Below are positions 26,001 through 35,440 of a DNA stretch of 64,000 bases, in pieces (within the stretch, counting starts at the first letter, position 1; each line of letters begins with the position of its first letter). The position numbers were made by a program, and so were the translations under genes. The stretch comes from Phyto melanocephala (lineage: Eukaryota > Arthropoda > Insecta > Diptera > Rhinophoridae). The stretch spans positions 88,903,716 through 88,967,715 of the forward strand of contig OW799236.1 in NCBI GenBank assembly GCA_941918925.1, read 5' to 3'. The notes below the pieces were generated by a model. That model did no database searches. It saw only the letters and a program-made list of their open reading frames with translations, and had not been told where the DNA came from.

Positions 26001-29000
26001 GGTGCTACAATGCGAAATGACGGAACTTCTTCTGTTAAAATTTCAGCAAATTGTAGCAAAAATATTGCAAAAATACAATCTTTTTTAAAAAATATTTTCA
26101 TTTCTTTTTACGGAGTAAAACTGAATTGAGAACTTAAAAATGTAAGAATAGTTAAGACATTAGTTGTGGTTTTGTCGTTGGCATAGTAACGCTAACGCCG
26201 GCTGCATTATGCACAATTTGAAGAAACATTTGTGTGGCTTTAATAACATCAAAGAGCATCTAGTTGAGACATTGGTTGTTGTTTTGTCATTGGCATAGTA
26301 ACGCTAATAACGGTTGCATTGTGCACAATTTGAATTACATTAGAGTAACATTAATAGAGTAAAATTAACAGGTAATTTTGGTTTACAAAATTTCAATAGA
26401 TTTTTATTTCCCAAGGAGGTCAAAATTTTAATGTCAGCGCATAATTTCCAATAGCAAGGTGTATCAACATTTAATAGAAAGTAATCGGATCGGAGCCAGC
26501 GAAACGATCAGTGCTTAGCTATTGGCACGCGAATGTTCATCATTCCGAGTAGATTTAAATCGATCGGAATTGTCATTGCAGCCTTGCTGTTTTTAACAGT
26601 AGTTTTTCGCATTGAAATCACTCAAACAATATTTGTAATTACATTTAAAACAACTTATTCACAATTTGTATTTTATTATAACTGAAACTTTTGTTACATA
26701 ATTAAAAACCAACAAATTACTCACATTTTCTTTAGCCGCTATCTGAAGTTTGTCTAACTCTTCCGTTTTAGTATACAGTTCTTCCTTAATGTCATTGAAC
26801 TCTTTTTGTAAAACTAAAAGAGAAACATGCAAAACAACAAATTAAACAGTAACATCTAAATAAAAGCTAAAACAAACCTACCAATCATTTCCGAAACCTT
26901 AACTGCTAAACGTTTCTCATTGATTTTTAAAGACTCCGATTGTTCGGATAGTTTTTTCATTAAATCAGCATTATTGCGTTTTAGTTTATCTTTCTGATGT
27001 TTCAGATCTTTGCATTGAGTCTGCAAAGATTCCTGGTTAATGTGCAGTTCAAAGTTCATAGTGTGATATTTTTCTAATTCAGCATTTTGTAAATTAATGC
27101 GTTGTGTCAAATGGGTTATCTGGAAATAAATTAAGTTTGGAAGGATTTGTTATAAAAAGTATTTTGCTTTGTTATTACCTCTCTGCTGGCTTCCTCCAGT
27201 CTCCTTTGCATGGAACTCTCAGCGGAATTGAATTTTTCAATTTTATAATTAAACAGTTCTATTATTTGAGATGTGGCTACATTATGTAGTTGATTGTTAT
27301 TTTGAGCCTGTGTTATGACCTCAATAAGGGCCTCAAGACGTTCTTCTAATTCCTTGCTGACAAATGTTTTATGACTCTTTAGAATTGCATTTAAATTACG
27401 ACATTGATCACCAATGGGTACAGCTGGTATTAGTTGATTTGTGGACTCATTTAATTTTGAAATAAGCTAAAAGTGAAACAAATTAATAAATTACATATGA
27501 ATGTTGTAATAATACTGATCTTACTTTGGCTACTTTTGTTTGTGGAAAATGTTCAAATTGCGATATCTGAAATACTGCCAGACATAATTTCTCATTGCCA
27601 CTTATCATGGCTCTTGCCAAAGCATGTTGTATTTGTGGCAATTGCAATAGGTTGCAGCATTTTTCAAAATATGCCTTTTTAGCTATTTCCGTAAAATTTA
27701 TAAGCAATAATAAGCAATATATAAATTTTTCTATTTCCTCCAAACTCAAGCAATTATTAGACATTTCAAACTTTATACTTAAAAGAGGCGCAAGTATTTT
27801 GTCAAAGTATGATTCAGTGATTTTGGACAAAATTAGTTTTTCCGTTTTAGTTTGATTCAACAATGATATTAAAAGTTGTAAAGATGCGGCTGTATGTAAA
27901 GCTGAAGTGTCAGGCTTTTCCGAAGCGGTTATAAGTTGTATTATTGTCGATGGATCGCGGGCTATACGTGGGGCTATAGTTTCTTTTTTCGCTATTTAAA
28001 AGAAAAAAATTTGCCAAAATTAATTTTAAATATTTTGTGTTTATTTAACTCATACCTAATCGAACTAAGCTATCCAATAGATTAATTGCATCTACACCAC
28101 ACACTTCTGATTCCAGCCAATTACTTAAAAGTTCATATATTCGGGGAATATTTGAATCCAGACTAATTGCCACATTTTCATTACCATCCATATCGGGCTG
28201 AGCTGATAATTCCATTATGTATTCAATTAATTGAAATAGTAAACCCATACAAATTTCCTGTTGTTTACGCAATTCTTCATTAGAATCATCCATGGAGGCC
28301 CGCGTTTCTATATGCTGAAAAATTTGATTTATTTTAATATATTAAATTAACGAAACTATTTTTTAACAAAAAAAAAAAAAAAAAAAAAAAATAACATAAA
28401 TTTATATTTTTCTTTTTTATTAAAAATTTTAGAAACTTTTGCGATCCAGATTTATTAACTTGCCAACTTGATCTCTTTTCGTGTTGCAACAAATTTAATT
28501 AAAATTTTTTATTAAAATTAAAAAATGTCTAGTCTCTTATAGCCAAATAACGAATTAAATAAACTTTAAAATAATGATTACAACTTACGTTCAACAATTT
28601 TTCAATATCTTCACAATAGTTCGCATAACACAACATTGCCTGATGAAGTCCACTATAGGCACGTGAATCTCTTAAAAATTCCACAATATGTTTTAAATGC
28701 GGTACATTCCAATGTCTTATACATTCATCAATAGCGGCAAAACTAGAGCGTAGAAACAAATGCAGCTCTTTCTGATCGGGGGAATATATATCCTCAGAAA
28801 GTATGATTAACATTTTATTAGCCAACATACCATAGTTCTGAATACGTCTACTAAAACTGGAAATATTGACAGAACGAAGAAAAAGGAAAAAAACCACAAA
28901 ATTTTTGTAGCAAAGATTTATCAAAATTGATAAAGACAATTGGGCATGCATTTCCTCGTTCTCCTCAGCAGCTTGATAGACAATTTCTACCAAATGTCGC

Positions 29001-29470
29001 AACAACACTACTATATACGGTTCTTCCCAGGTGATTTTAATGCCAAACGTCAATTCCTGTAAAAGGGACAATAAACGTTGACGTTTATCTGCTGCCTGCG
29101 TCCGTTTTAATATAAACGTCAGTAGTGGTATATAACGATATTCATCTACTATGGCCTTTCGGGCCTCTAGGTTTTTAGAACAATGCTGCAATATTCCCAC
29201 ACATGTCCATAAAGCATCAGTATCTATTGATAATATGCCCATTACTGCATGCAAATCAATAAAAAATTTTGAGATTTCCAAATTTACTGGAGCAAAATAA
29301 TGAGGTTGTATGGCTGTACTAAGTAAGGAGGCGGTGCGATTGAGAAGCACTAAAGACTCCTCAGATTTATTATTGCGATAATTACTTGTCTGAACACAAA
29401 AATCACGCACATAACCCAGGGCATTTGCAGTATCATTGTTGTTATAGCTATTGTTCTTACGCGAAACCAT
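17096..29470 (-). CDS. CIP2A-like protein (armadillo-like repeats plus coiled coil), 7 exons, complete
   Basis: Exons in transcription order: 29470-28589, 28314-28056, 27991-27525, 27466-27179, 27119-26882, 26813-26725, 17386-17096. All have GT/AG sites and matching phases, giving 837 residues starting at an ATG (MVSRKNN). The first ~540 residues are helical and armadillo-like, with LLSLLQELTFGIKI, SILINLCYKN and NYGMLANKMLIILSED. This segment resembles the equivalent part of vertebrate CIP2A (905 residues). From about residue 600 to the end it is heptad-rich coiled coil, finishing in a basic KKPKRK. CIP2A inhibits PP2A-B56 and tethers mitotic chromosome breaks with TOPBP1; that role here is inferred from resemblance only. 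The last intron (17387-26724) is over 9 kb, full of repeats, and contains a nested gene on the same strand. Possible alternative: an unrelated armadillo/coiled-coil protein. Confidence 0.78.
17442..18278 (+). repeat. DINE-1/INE-1-like interspersed repeat, copy 1
   Basis: Starts TTATACCCTTCAC with a complementary AGGGTATA shortly inside. It then has the block TTTCCGACCCCATAAAGTAT, GAGTCGATTAAG and CTGTCCGTCTG, a long A/T microsatellite (17853-18100), and ends AAGGGTATATAAGATTCGG, GGCCGAATATAGCGCTC, TTACTTGTTTT. This order and the terminal wording match the DINE-1/INE-1 group of Drosophila, which are non-autonomous Helentron relatives. Non-coding. Confidence 0.7.
18286..18348. mobile_element. 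Possible Tc1-type terminal repeat fragment
   Basis: TA then CAGTGGTGGCCATATATTTA at 18286, a start typical of Tc1-like elements. A related GGCCATATAATTAAAAC lies at 20358, beyond the next repeat, close to Tc1 transposase remnants at 20395-20645. This may be one Tc1 element split by the 18349-20230 insertion. Weak. Confidence 0.35.
18349..20230 (-). repeat. DINE-1/INE-1-like repeat, copy 2, carrying an internal palindrome
   Basis: Same family as copy 1 but inverted: begins AAACAAGAGCGCTATATTCGG and ends GTGTGAAGGGTATAAAA. Its A/T microsatellite zone is interrupted by a 1-kb foldback structure (18645-19680), then resumes at 19690-19830. Long open frames here are low-complexity artefacts. Confidence 0.7.
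18645..19680. repeat. Large palindromic repeat (foldback-like or stacked MITEs)
   Basis: A unit starting near TTTATTTGGTTGTTGGGTTT occurs at 18650 and again directly at 19010. It then occurs twice in inverted form, ending near 19260 and 19622 (CCCAACAACCAAATAAA). Arms are nearly identical over hundreds of bases. The unit also includes TTTTTTGGGATATTCTCCCA (18975 and inverted at 19285 and 19640). Non-coding. Edges are soft because they merge into TATAATTATAATTAT. Confidence 0.75.
20395..20645 (-). mobile_element. Tc1-like transposase C-terminal relic
   Basis: The minus strand reads, with stops, KHNSRLVKSCLDQQNINVLK, PAQFPDLNLI, VVENRIESKYLKNPDELW and CCKAIPQSL. This is the end of a Tc1-family DD34E transposase (the SPDLNPIEN region). 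Inactive scrap. Confidence 0.7.
20652..20905 (+). mobile_element. 5' end of a mariner-like element
   Basis: Begins TA then AAGGGTGGTTTAATTTTAAG at 20654, a mariner-type terminus. About 110 bases on it encodes RYTIEQRVKVIQAKYENGRS and FGQHNRTNSSTIGRIVKN, the N-terminal helix-turn-helix of this clade. The catalytic region is absent. Confidence 0.6.
21178..21566. mobile_element. MITE, GGGCCAATTCAAAGT family, copy A
   Basis: Inverted ends GGGCCAATTCAAAGT and ACTTTGAATTGGCCC; 389 bp; flanked by TCT on both sides. Closely similar to copies at 30282 and 31048. The ends and a 3-bp duplication of variable sequence suggest a Harbinger- or CACTA-type origin. A minus-strand open frame inside (21276-21458, repeated in copy B) is not convincing as a gene. 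The 901-bp tandem duplication starts within this copy. Confidence 0.82.
21489..23290. repeat. 901-bp tandem duplication covering the 3' end of the nested gene
   Basis: Sequence from about 21489 to 22389 reappears at a constant offset of 901 bases (for example AAAAGCTTAAAG at 21901 and 22802), with no difference noticed by eye. The unit contains the tail of the MITE, the gene's 3' UTR and its last ~140 codons. The junction near 22388 joins CTTTGAGAAA of the gene to AAATTTTATGCATGC of the MITE. Confidence 0.92.
21931..22389 (-). pseudogene. Duplicated C-terminal fragment of the nested REJ-like gene
   Basis: Encodes the same last residues (MSPLPTFNSL ... DHLLSGNF, with the transmembrane segment) as the intact gene at 22832-26101. 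It has no promoter, signal peptide or ectodomain. It is the distal copy of the 901-bp tandem duplication, lying downstream of the real gene's stop and polyadenylation signal. Confidence 0.85.
22832..26101 (-). CDS. Single-exon type I membrane protein, REJ/polycystin-like with GPS-like motif (nested gene)
   Basis: An uninterrupted 1089-codon gene from a good ATG. Residues 1-23 form a signal peptide (IFAIFLLQFAEIL). A long ectodomain contains GTYLTFRLFLRNYDRVQQ and GTYQVVAQVKIND, like the PKD/REJ region of polycystin-1 and sperm receptor proteins. Near residues 904-944 a cysteine/tryptophan pattern (C, PW, C, then RCSCSQTGF) resembles a degenerate GPS autoproteolysis motif, though the usual HL/T cleavage site is not evident. 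A Thr/Ser-rich stalk, one transmembrane helix (about 1023-1044) and a ~45-residue basic-start tail follow. Function unknown. It lies wholly within the last intron of the CIP2A-like gene, same strand. AATAAA on the minus strand falls about 31 bases after the stop. Absence of introns suggests a retrogene or a germline-expressed gene; this is inference. Confidence 0.82.
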   Translation of the reverse strand: MKIFFKKDCIFAIFLLQFAEILTEEVPSFRIVAPQNLCKHNDSDSAAKQPDGVTITFQPKDGIKLSYKFQIFFKIIGPESLTQREILLVWKAVRALEHRLNSKERLQIMKNNMALIKKSEVVPGVSYIFHVVGITDAGESSREQIFTIDYAEDVLQNSNVPEGINFLLIGSEEIVASIEYSVMAKVTFCKPKNNYHIQWKISDLEESYQLIENTISSVLLVPPNALSSERKTAIEAEIMESDSNRLLAKDVIWVEVLNKGFQAMIIPSAGRIGEGTYLTFRLFLRNYDRVQQSEIKWWIEDTVTNDVLQTWEENKNYLKTLFKKAGTYQVVAQVKINDIVTKVKADIEVISSVFISYDFQEIPNLNPSSNEEFKFSVMVMNMVANCEASWLSAQEEGFKLIPRGVLDKEHYGYTKISNLEKYYLEEIIDFTNSTVNREITLNIPTKYIKTDIMWPGFEGDSMYKFRLDVTCPKPFTESPQKGNLKEEPWIKVVTSYFTIDIHTNAPPQANKVLIDPIKGAALKTIFIINSQEAKDLLLDAPVSYELKIIVDNFELSLGKYFQYKSWEIILPYTLTTLQIAVEICDIRQACSVIKNNTKLLINYEEFSDQDYTAYEQKVNGLFMRTDFQDALNYLIMATITFNNAQSPLYDKWLDFTKSSINKEIDKLLEQAENKIYINPDSKLIFVVKSKQVLDYAHQMKKETLEKLLEILDTLMDYTDSNAEQKQARFKRASRMRRIVNHSQVLYTKTQLTLLEDLLKSEEYSAQALQNFINKITNLAKKMCLNEDISQESLKSSLITLTLRKLQGEFLQQHTTQINENVFDKLILQFKTINTHFIRPQAKYCLIIKSYNFKENLQDDISLIEYNIYEILNSTELQEIQLGDLNKTPSNVQFDIYPLEQHVNKCLMKTSYTAPWTSEHCRSLVMGKFLRCSCSQTGFLKAALVTASTTQKPIINNRFYTTSFMSPLPTFNSLTTRVAFPISTAATRAIATPTFTALSTKNDLQINPTTTSSNMDAVQKASTFVYIIPLVFVLLLLLLGVLYILHRRRLTQTSKTLATVPPSTVLQLRKPASGIKYANIHDDHLLSGNF
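26151..26334 (-). promoter_or_regulatory. Pair of ~72-bp direct repeats with X-box-like (RFX) sites upstream of the nested gene
   Basis: Two similar 72-bp blocks start at 26151 and 26263 (112 bp apart), lying about 50-230 bases before the nested gene's ATG. Each contains an imperfect palindrome: GTTGGCATAGTAAC at 26177-26190 and ATTGGCATAGTAAC at 26289-26302. These differ at one or two positions from the RFX X-box GTTGCCATGGYAAC. Each is followed by GCAT and GTGCACAATTTGAA-like sequence. RFX sites near the start are typical of ciliary genes. Confidence 0.5.
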
Positions 29471-30281
29471 ATTCTAGTTTTTAAAAATGTATTAATTAAT
29501 AATTTTTGTTAAAATATTAACAAAACTACGATAAACAAAGAAAATATATATTTTGCGGCACAATTGAATGAGACTTTTGAAAAAAAAATCAAACTGTCAA
29601 ACACTATTCCGCAGCGAATCAGTACGTTCAGTAAAAAAGTAAACATAATTGGAAAAGAGCAGTCGGCGCCATCTGTATGCCAAGTAGATTATAAGTTAAC
29701 AGCAAGTTAATATATAAAATGTTTTAAGTATACCCGATAGTAAATAAAAATTCTATATAAATAAGAGGTTTTGCTGCAACACAGCTATGATTATGCCATA
29801 GAATCAATTTCCTTTATATGAAACTAATAAATAAGGTTTTTGCGTATAATATTATACGGTATTTATTATAACGTTCACTGTACAAAATCTTTTGTTTTTG
29901 CAGTTTCACAGAACAAATATTGACACCCTGATTTTATTGTGTTTTAAATTCTATTAATTTTGTTTACTTAAGCGGTGTTTAGATTATATCACAAATTATC
30001 TGAGTTCTCAAAAAAGTAATTCAGATATCCAAAATCCCGAGTGAAAACACATTTTGGTTGATATATATGTATATAATCCGATTGCCAATTTTGAAAGTCT
30101 GATTGATTTTTTTTGCCAGGGTTAAATTTTCACACACAACAAACAAAAACAACGGGTTTCATTCAATATATGTACATATATTTAGCCATTTGTTCGGAAA
30201 TTTAAAAAATATCCAATTCTTAATACTGCATACCAAATAAACTTTATTTAACATAAAAGTTAAATGTTATTTTTTTATATT
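29471..30281. other. Upstream region of the CIP2A-like gene
   Basis: Non-coding, AT-rich. The first ~200 bases, including a GC-richer patch near 29610-29680, presumably hold the promoter and 5' UTR. No other feature seen. Confidence 0.45.
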
Positions 30282-30666
30282 GGGCCAATTCAAAGTAGAC
30301 TCTCATATTGTACTATGTCATATAATTCATATTAATATGACTAGTGACTTTGAACACCTTTTGTTAACAAATTATGTATTTAATACAAGAAAAAAGACAA
30401 AGAGATGACGCTATTCAAAATTGTATGTATACAGGAAAGAAGAAAATAGAAAATATTCTCTCTGAGAGGTGAAAAGCGAAGAAATTCTCTCTGAGAGACA
30501 GTATGGTTAAAAGTATAACATAAACAATTTCTTATACATAGGAAACAAATGTGTAAAGTCATATTATTTTTTTTGTATGGAAATTACTAACAAAAATTTT
30601 AAGTATGCATAAAATAATATGAAATAGTACAAATACGACTGATATGCAACCACTTTGAATTGGCCC
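30282..30666. mobile_element. MITE, GGGCCAATTCAAAGT family, copy B
   Basis: Inverted ends GGGCCAATTCAAAGT and ACTTTGAATTGGCCC, 385 bp, flanked on both sides by ATT. Nearly identical to copies at 21178 and 31048. Confidence 0.85.
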
Positions 30667-31047
30667 ATTGTGTCATTTAACTGTGTACTGCTCCCTAAAA
30701 CAATTCTTAAGTTTTAAAAAGACTGAGTTTTGAATAAGTATATTTTCATAATCTATCTCTATTTATCTATCTGAATCTCGATCTCAATATCTAGAGTGGT
30801 TTGTTATTATTAAGCAACTACTTTGAATGGGAGTAGCGCTACCCATTTTTTGTCATTAAACGTACTGTCATGGGAACTCGATAAGTGTGCAAAGCTTTTA
30901 GAGTATACAGCTAAAAAAATAAAGTCAAAAAAATATTTAATACGTACCACAAAACCAGATTTTTTATTTCCCTTAAAAGCCTAATATGTTTTAATAAATT
31001 TTACATAAAGTCCTCTTACAAATTTTTGGCATTGCTCAAAATATAGT
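30667..31047. other. Spacer between two MITEs
   Basis: AT-rich, non-coding. It includes a short ATCTATCT-type run near 30756. A phrase GGGAACTCGATAAGTGTGCAAAG (near 30871) resembles the Helitron 121-bp repeat seen elsewhere, so this may be a Helitron scrap. Confidence 0.35.
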
Positions 31048-31432
31048 GGGCCAATTCAAAGTAGACTCTCATATTGTACTATGTCATATAATTCATATTA
31101 ATATGACTAGTGACTTTGAACACCTTTTGTTAACAAATTATGTATTAATTACAAGAAAGAAGACAAAGAGATGACGCTGTTAAAAATTGTATGTATACAG
31201 GAAAGAAGAAAATAGAAAATATTCTCTCTGAGAGGTGAGAAGCGAAGAAATTCTCTCTGAGAGACAGTATGGTTAAAAGTATAACATAAACAATTTCTTA
31301 TACATAGGAAACAAATGTGTAAAGTCATATTATTTTTTTTGTATGGAAATTACTAACAAAAATTTTATGCATGCATAAAATAATATGAAATGGTACAAAT
31401 ACGACTGATATGCAACCACTTTGAATTGGCCC
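31048..31432. mobile_element. MITE, GGGCCAATTCAAAGT family, copy C
   Basis: Inverted ends as in copies A and B, 385 bp, flanked by AGT on both sides. The three copies thus have three different 3-bp target duplications. Confidence 0.85.
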
Positions 31433-31652
31433 AGTATGTACATATTAGGTTACCTAAACGGGACTGATATTGCGAAATTTTAAGTCCCGAATTCCGGGAT
31501 TTTTTGGGGTCCCCAAGATTTGTTATATATATGTATATATAAAAAATACAATTTATTGAAATAATTTAAAATTTATTTTTTTTAACGAAATAACATACTT
31601 AAATAGAAAAATTCATGAAATTTAAGTAAAGTAAATCATATACATACATACA

Positions 31653-32242
31653 CTAGCTGACCCGGTTTACGTTGTTTTGCAATATAAATTATATCTAGGA
31701 AATATATTTTTTAGTTCAATAAAAATAACTAACTTACTCTGATTACATAAAAAAAGCGAAAACGATATGTGTGCTGCGGTTATGTTAAGTGCGGCATAAA
31801 TTGTCTCTTGGGTTGAGTCACCCTAAATATTTAGGAGTATAAAAAAAAGACGTTGACCGATTCTCAAACTTATATGTATTTCTGCATTGACTGGGCTATA
31901 AATTGTGTACAATTTGAAGAAAAATATTAAAAACTATATCGATGCAAGTACATAATTAAAAAAGTACATAATTTAAAAGCATGTTAAAGTAGGCGTGGTA
32001 AAAAAGTATTCTATTAATCATACCAGGACTTAAATATATTATGTGAAAATTTCAAGAAGATCGGTCCAGCAGTCTGGCCTGCCTGAAAAAGGGCATGGCA
32101 TTGAGGGGTATGAAAAATAGATGTGGATCGATTCTTAGACCTACCCGATATGCACACAAAATTTCATGAAAATCGGTCTATCCATTTCGGAGGAGTTTAA
32201 TCACAAGTACCGCGACACGAGATTTTAATATATTAGATTAGA
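31653..32242 (-). mobile_element. Non-autonomous Helitron
   Basis: On the minus strand it starts TCTAATCTAATATAT (5' TC after a host A) and ends ACCGGGTCAGCTAG (3' CTAG before a host T). These are the hallmarks of Helitron ends with A/T insertion and no target duplication. The inside is non-coding, with TCGGTCTATCCATTTCGGAG and GGCGTGG phrases shared with neighbouring Helitrons. Confidence 0.75.
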
Positions 32243-32255
32243 TATATATTTAATA

Positions 32256-33405
32256 CTAGCAGACCCGGTCCGTGTTGCCGGCCCTTAGTAAACATTAGTG
32301 TTGTATTACCACACGATTTAAATTGAGCTTTTAAAGAAATTTACGGCCTTAAAATAATAATCCATGGAATACCTGTCATAAAGTTTTTTTTTTACAGAAT
32401 AACTTACATATGGTGTAGGTATGGGCTCAATCTAAAAAGAAACGCATGTATTTAAAGCAAATTGGAAATTATATTTATTTATTACTTCATCTTAAGGCCA
32501 GCGGAGAGACAACGTTTTTTGTTTTTTTTTATTTGGTGTAAAAATGTTTAAATTTTTTGGCGTGCCATCTCGAGAGCAAGCCACATACAACTGGCCGTGT
32601 GAAAAACATAAATTTTCCAAAATGAAGCCAGCAATAGTCAATGATTAAGTGCTTGGTTGTAAATGGCAAAGGCAAGACGCAAAGGGAATTGGAGCCGCTT
32701 GAATTGGAATGGTAAATCGTTGGAAATTATCGGAATTCGTGGAATAAGTACGTCTTCGCCTTTGAATCTGCCACCGATGGTTGTTGCCTCAATTAAATTT
32801 GGTGAACAGATTTTCATGGTCAATCTGGTTCCGTTGCATAACTTTGGTGCATTCCGGGTTGCTGCAATGAATTCAAAAATTCAGTGGGATAATTGACGGC
32901 TTGTTCTTCATCCGTTATTGTGTCGATCGATTTGTATTTTATTAATTTGCCGGGCAGTTTCAATTGAATTTGCTCATTGAGCTGTAAATATTTTTTGTAA
33001 TTTAACCGAAAACTCGGAATTTTGACTGCAACATTTCGAAAGTTTAAAAATTTTGATATTGGATCATTATTAACATAGGTTTTTTCTAAATATCTTCGGA
33101 AGTACACAACCGATTAAAGAGTTTGATATCTCGTTTTGAAAAACATGACAGTGGCTTTAAAAAATAAAAAAACAAACAAAATAAATATGTATGTACATAT
33201 GTATTTGTTCATGTCATTGGTGGTGCAATATGAAAATTGGATTTTGCCACGCCCCTCCGCCTGCAGACCGAAAATGAAGAATCAGACTTCACAGTGTCAC
33301 CCGCCAAAGTATTCTGAAGATTCCCTGAAAATTTCATCAAAATCGGTCTAGCCGTTACATACATACATATGTACATACATCCTGTTTTACATATATATAT
33401 ATAGA
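32256..33405 (-). mobile_element. Helitron with a helicase relic
   Basis: Minus-strand ends TCTATATATATATATG (33405) and GGACCGGGTCTGCTAG (32256), with host A before and T after. The inside keeps the end of the Pif1-type helicase of a Rep/Hel protein: DTITDEEQAVNYPTEFLNSL (about 32930), LIEATTIGGRFKGEDVLIPR, FQFKRLQFPLRLAFAIYNQA, then in another frame a CGLLSRW-like remnant of the usual VACSRV. Frame breaks show it is a relic; the Rep nuclease is missing. Confidence 0.85.
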
Positions 33406-35440
33406 TACATATAATAAAAGGGCAAACAATTACCATATATAACAAGTAAAGGATAAAAACTCAAGTATTTGTTTAATATTCTTATTAAATAAGAGAATAA
33501 ATAAATGAGCTATTAATTTCTAAATCGGTGAAGTCTATTCACATATATGTATAAATTTTTTAAAGTTCGTATTTTATATGATTCGAAATTATTTCGAAAA
33601 AAAATGTTATGAATGTTGCCTTTAAGCATGTAAAAGCATAGAATATGAAACAGTTTAAAAAATTACTTTAAATGGCCTTGAACCAATTTTAAAATGAACG
33701 GCTCAAATATGTGTATGTAAAACAAACTTAACTATCATTTCTTAAAAAGTTTTTTTTTAGAAAAACTAATGCATTTAAAATTTTATTAGATTTAATTTTT
33801 TCTTATTTTGCATAACGTTTGAAGGTAATTTATTAAAAAAAAATATTTATATGCAAACTGCAGATAGACTCCTTTCTTGCCCCAGAAATAAAAATATCTA
33901 TTACCTTTCCAATATTTTTATGCTTATCATAACTTTTCATATTATAAACTTTTGCACATGTCGATCGTTTTATTTAATTTTTTACTATAGAGAAATTTTA
34001 ATCGACAGTGTTATCTTCAGATAATAATCTGGCTTCGAAAATGCATTGCACTCGGCTGGGGTCGGCATAAAACTCACTTCTTTAGGTTATTCTTCTTCCA
34101 TTAAAACAAATAGAAAAAAAATTATCTCTTCGTAAGAAGAACTAAAAAATATAAATGAACTAGAGCCAGCAATAAATATTGTCGTTAAATCATAAAGATT
34201 GTATAAAATATAAAAACTTAAATTAGTTATTAACATTTCTTAATTAAATATTTTGTTTTTATTTCTGGCGAAAGTCCACTTTAATTTTTTTAAAACAAAT
34301 TGTTTTTAACAAATTAATTTATTATTTTTACAAGAAAATTAAAAATTTATTTTGGCTAAAGTAAAGCACTTAAGCAAAAGCACAAATAGAAAAAATTTTA
34401 TTTAAAATTAGAAAATTGTACCAATAATATATTGAGTGTACCAGGGTACCACTAGAATTTCGATTTGGTACAATTGTACCACAAATCCCAACTATGGACT
34501 ATACTCTATTTGTATTTTTAATATTATTCTCTTATTATCGATCCCAATGCGAATCGTCCGCCCATTTTAATTTTAGAGTGAATTATCAAACATTTATTTG
34601 AGCCAAAATGTTTAAATGCATTAACTAAACGTCATTAACGCGAAAAAAACCTCAATTGCTATAAAGTACTCTTACACAATAGAATTTTTTTCATAAGTAT
34701 GGCGCGTAATGCACCTTCTTTTAATTTGTTGCAAACACGAGTTCGCTTTTTATTCATTTTTTTGTATATTTCTTTGTAGTTTCTCGAACTTAAATTGACA
34801 ATGCTTAATCTTTTAAATTAGCAACGCTAAATAAAAAAAAAACACACTCAACAAATAAGTGAAAATTAATGAGAAAAAAAAAATCACACAATTTTAGACA
34901 GAATTTCACTTAAGAATAAGAAAATAGCAACATCTGCTACAGCGGCGATGACAAAAAACAACAACAACTAATGTACCAAGTCAACGTAATTTGGTGATTG
35001 GCGGAAATGCGGGCGCAGAAAGTGAAAAAATCTTAAAATGTAAAAAAGTTCACTAAATCCAAAACAGAAATTCAATTTAGTTGACATCGAGTTTTTGAAC
35101 GATTACAACGTGGAAATTTCCTCAAAGCAAGAAGAAAATGTTAAACAAAAAGGAACTTAGAAATTCCTTTGAACATATAAATAATTAACATAAAATATTA
35201 AACAATTAAAAAAAAAATCCATACAAATAAATGCACAAACTATTTATACTCGGATACATACATACATGTATAACTTAATTTTGAATCCAAATGAACCAAC
35301 GCGATAGTTGAAAAGAATGTTTTAAGAATTTCCACACTTTTAAATGTTTAACGTTGAAGTGAAAAAAAAAAAAATGTTTTAATTTTCATTTAATTTTGGT
35401 GTGAGTTTTGAATTTTATATTGTTTTTTTTTTTTTTGAAA
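33406..35440 (+). other. Upstream region and probable 5' UTR of the SLC6 transporter gene
   Basis: Two kilobases of AT-rich sequence without recognisable coding. Parts near 34035-34100 (TGCACTCGGCTGGGGTCGG) recur in altered form near 57390-57430, so some of it is repetitive. The transcription start could not be placed. Confidence 0.4.
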
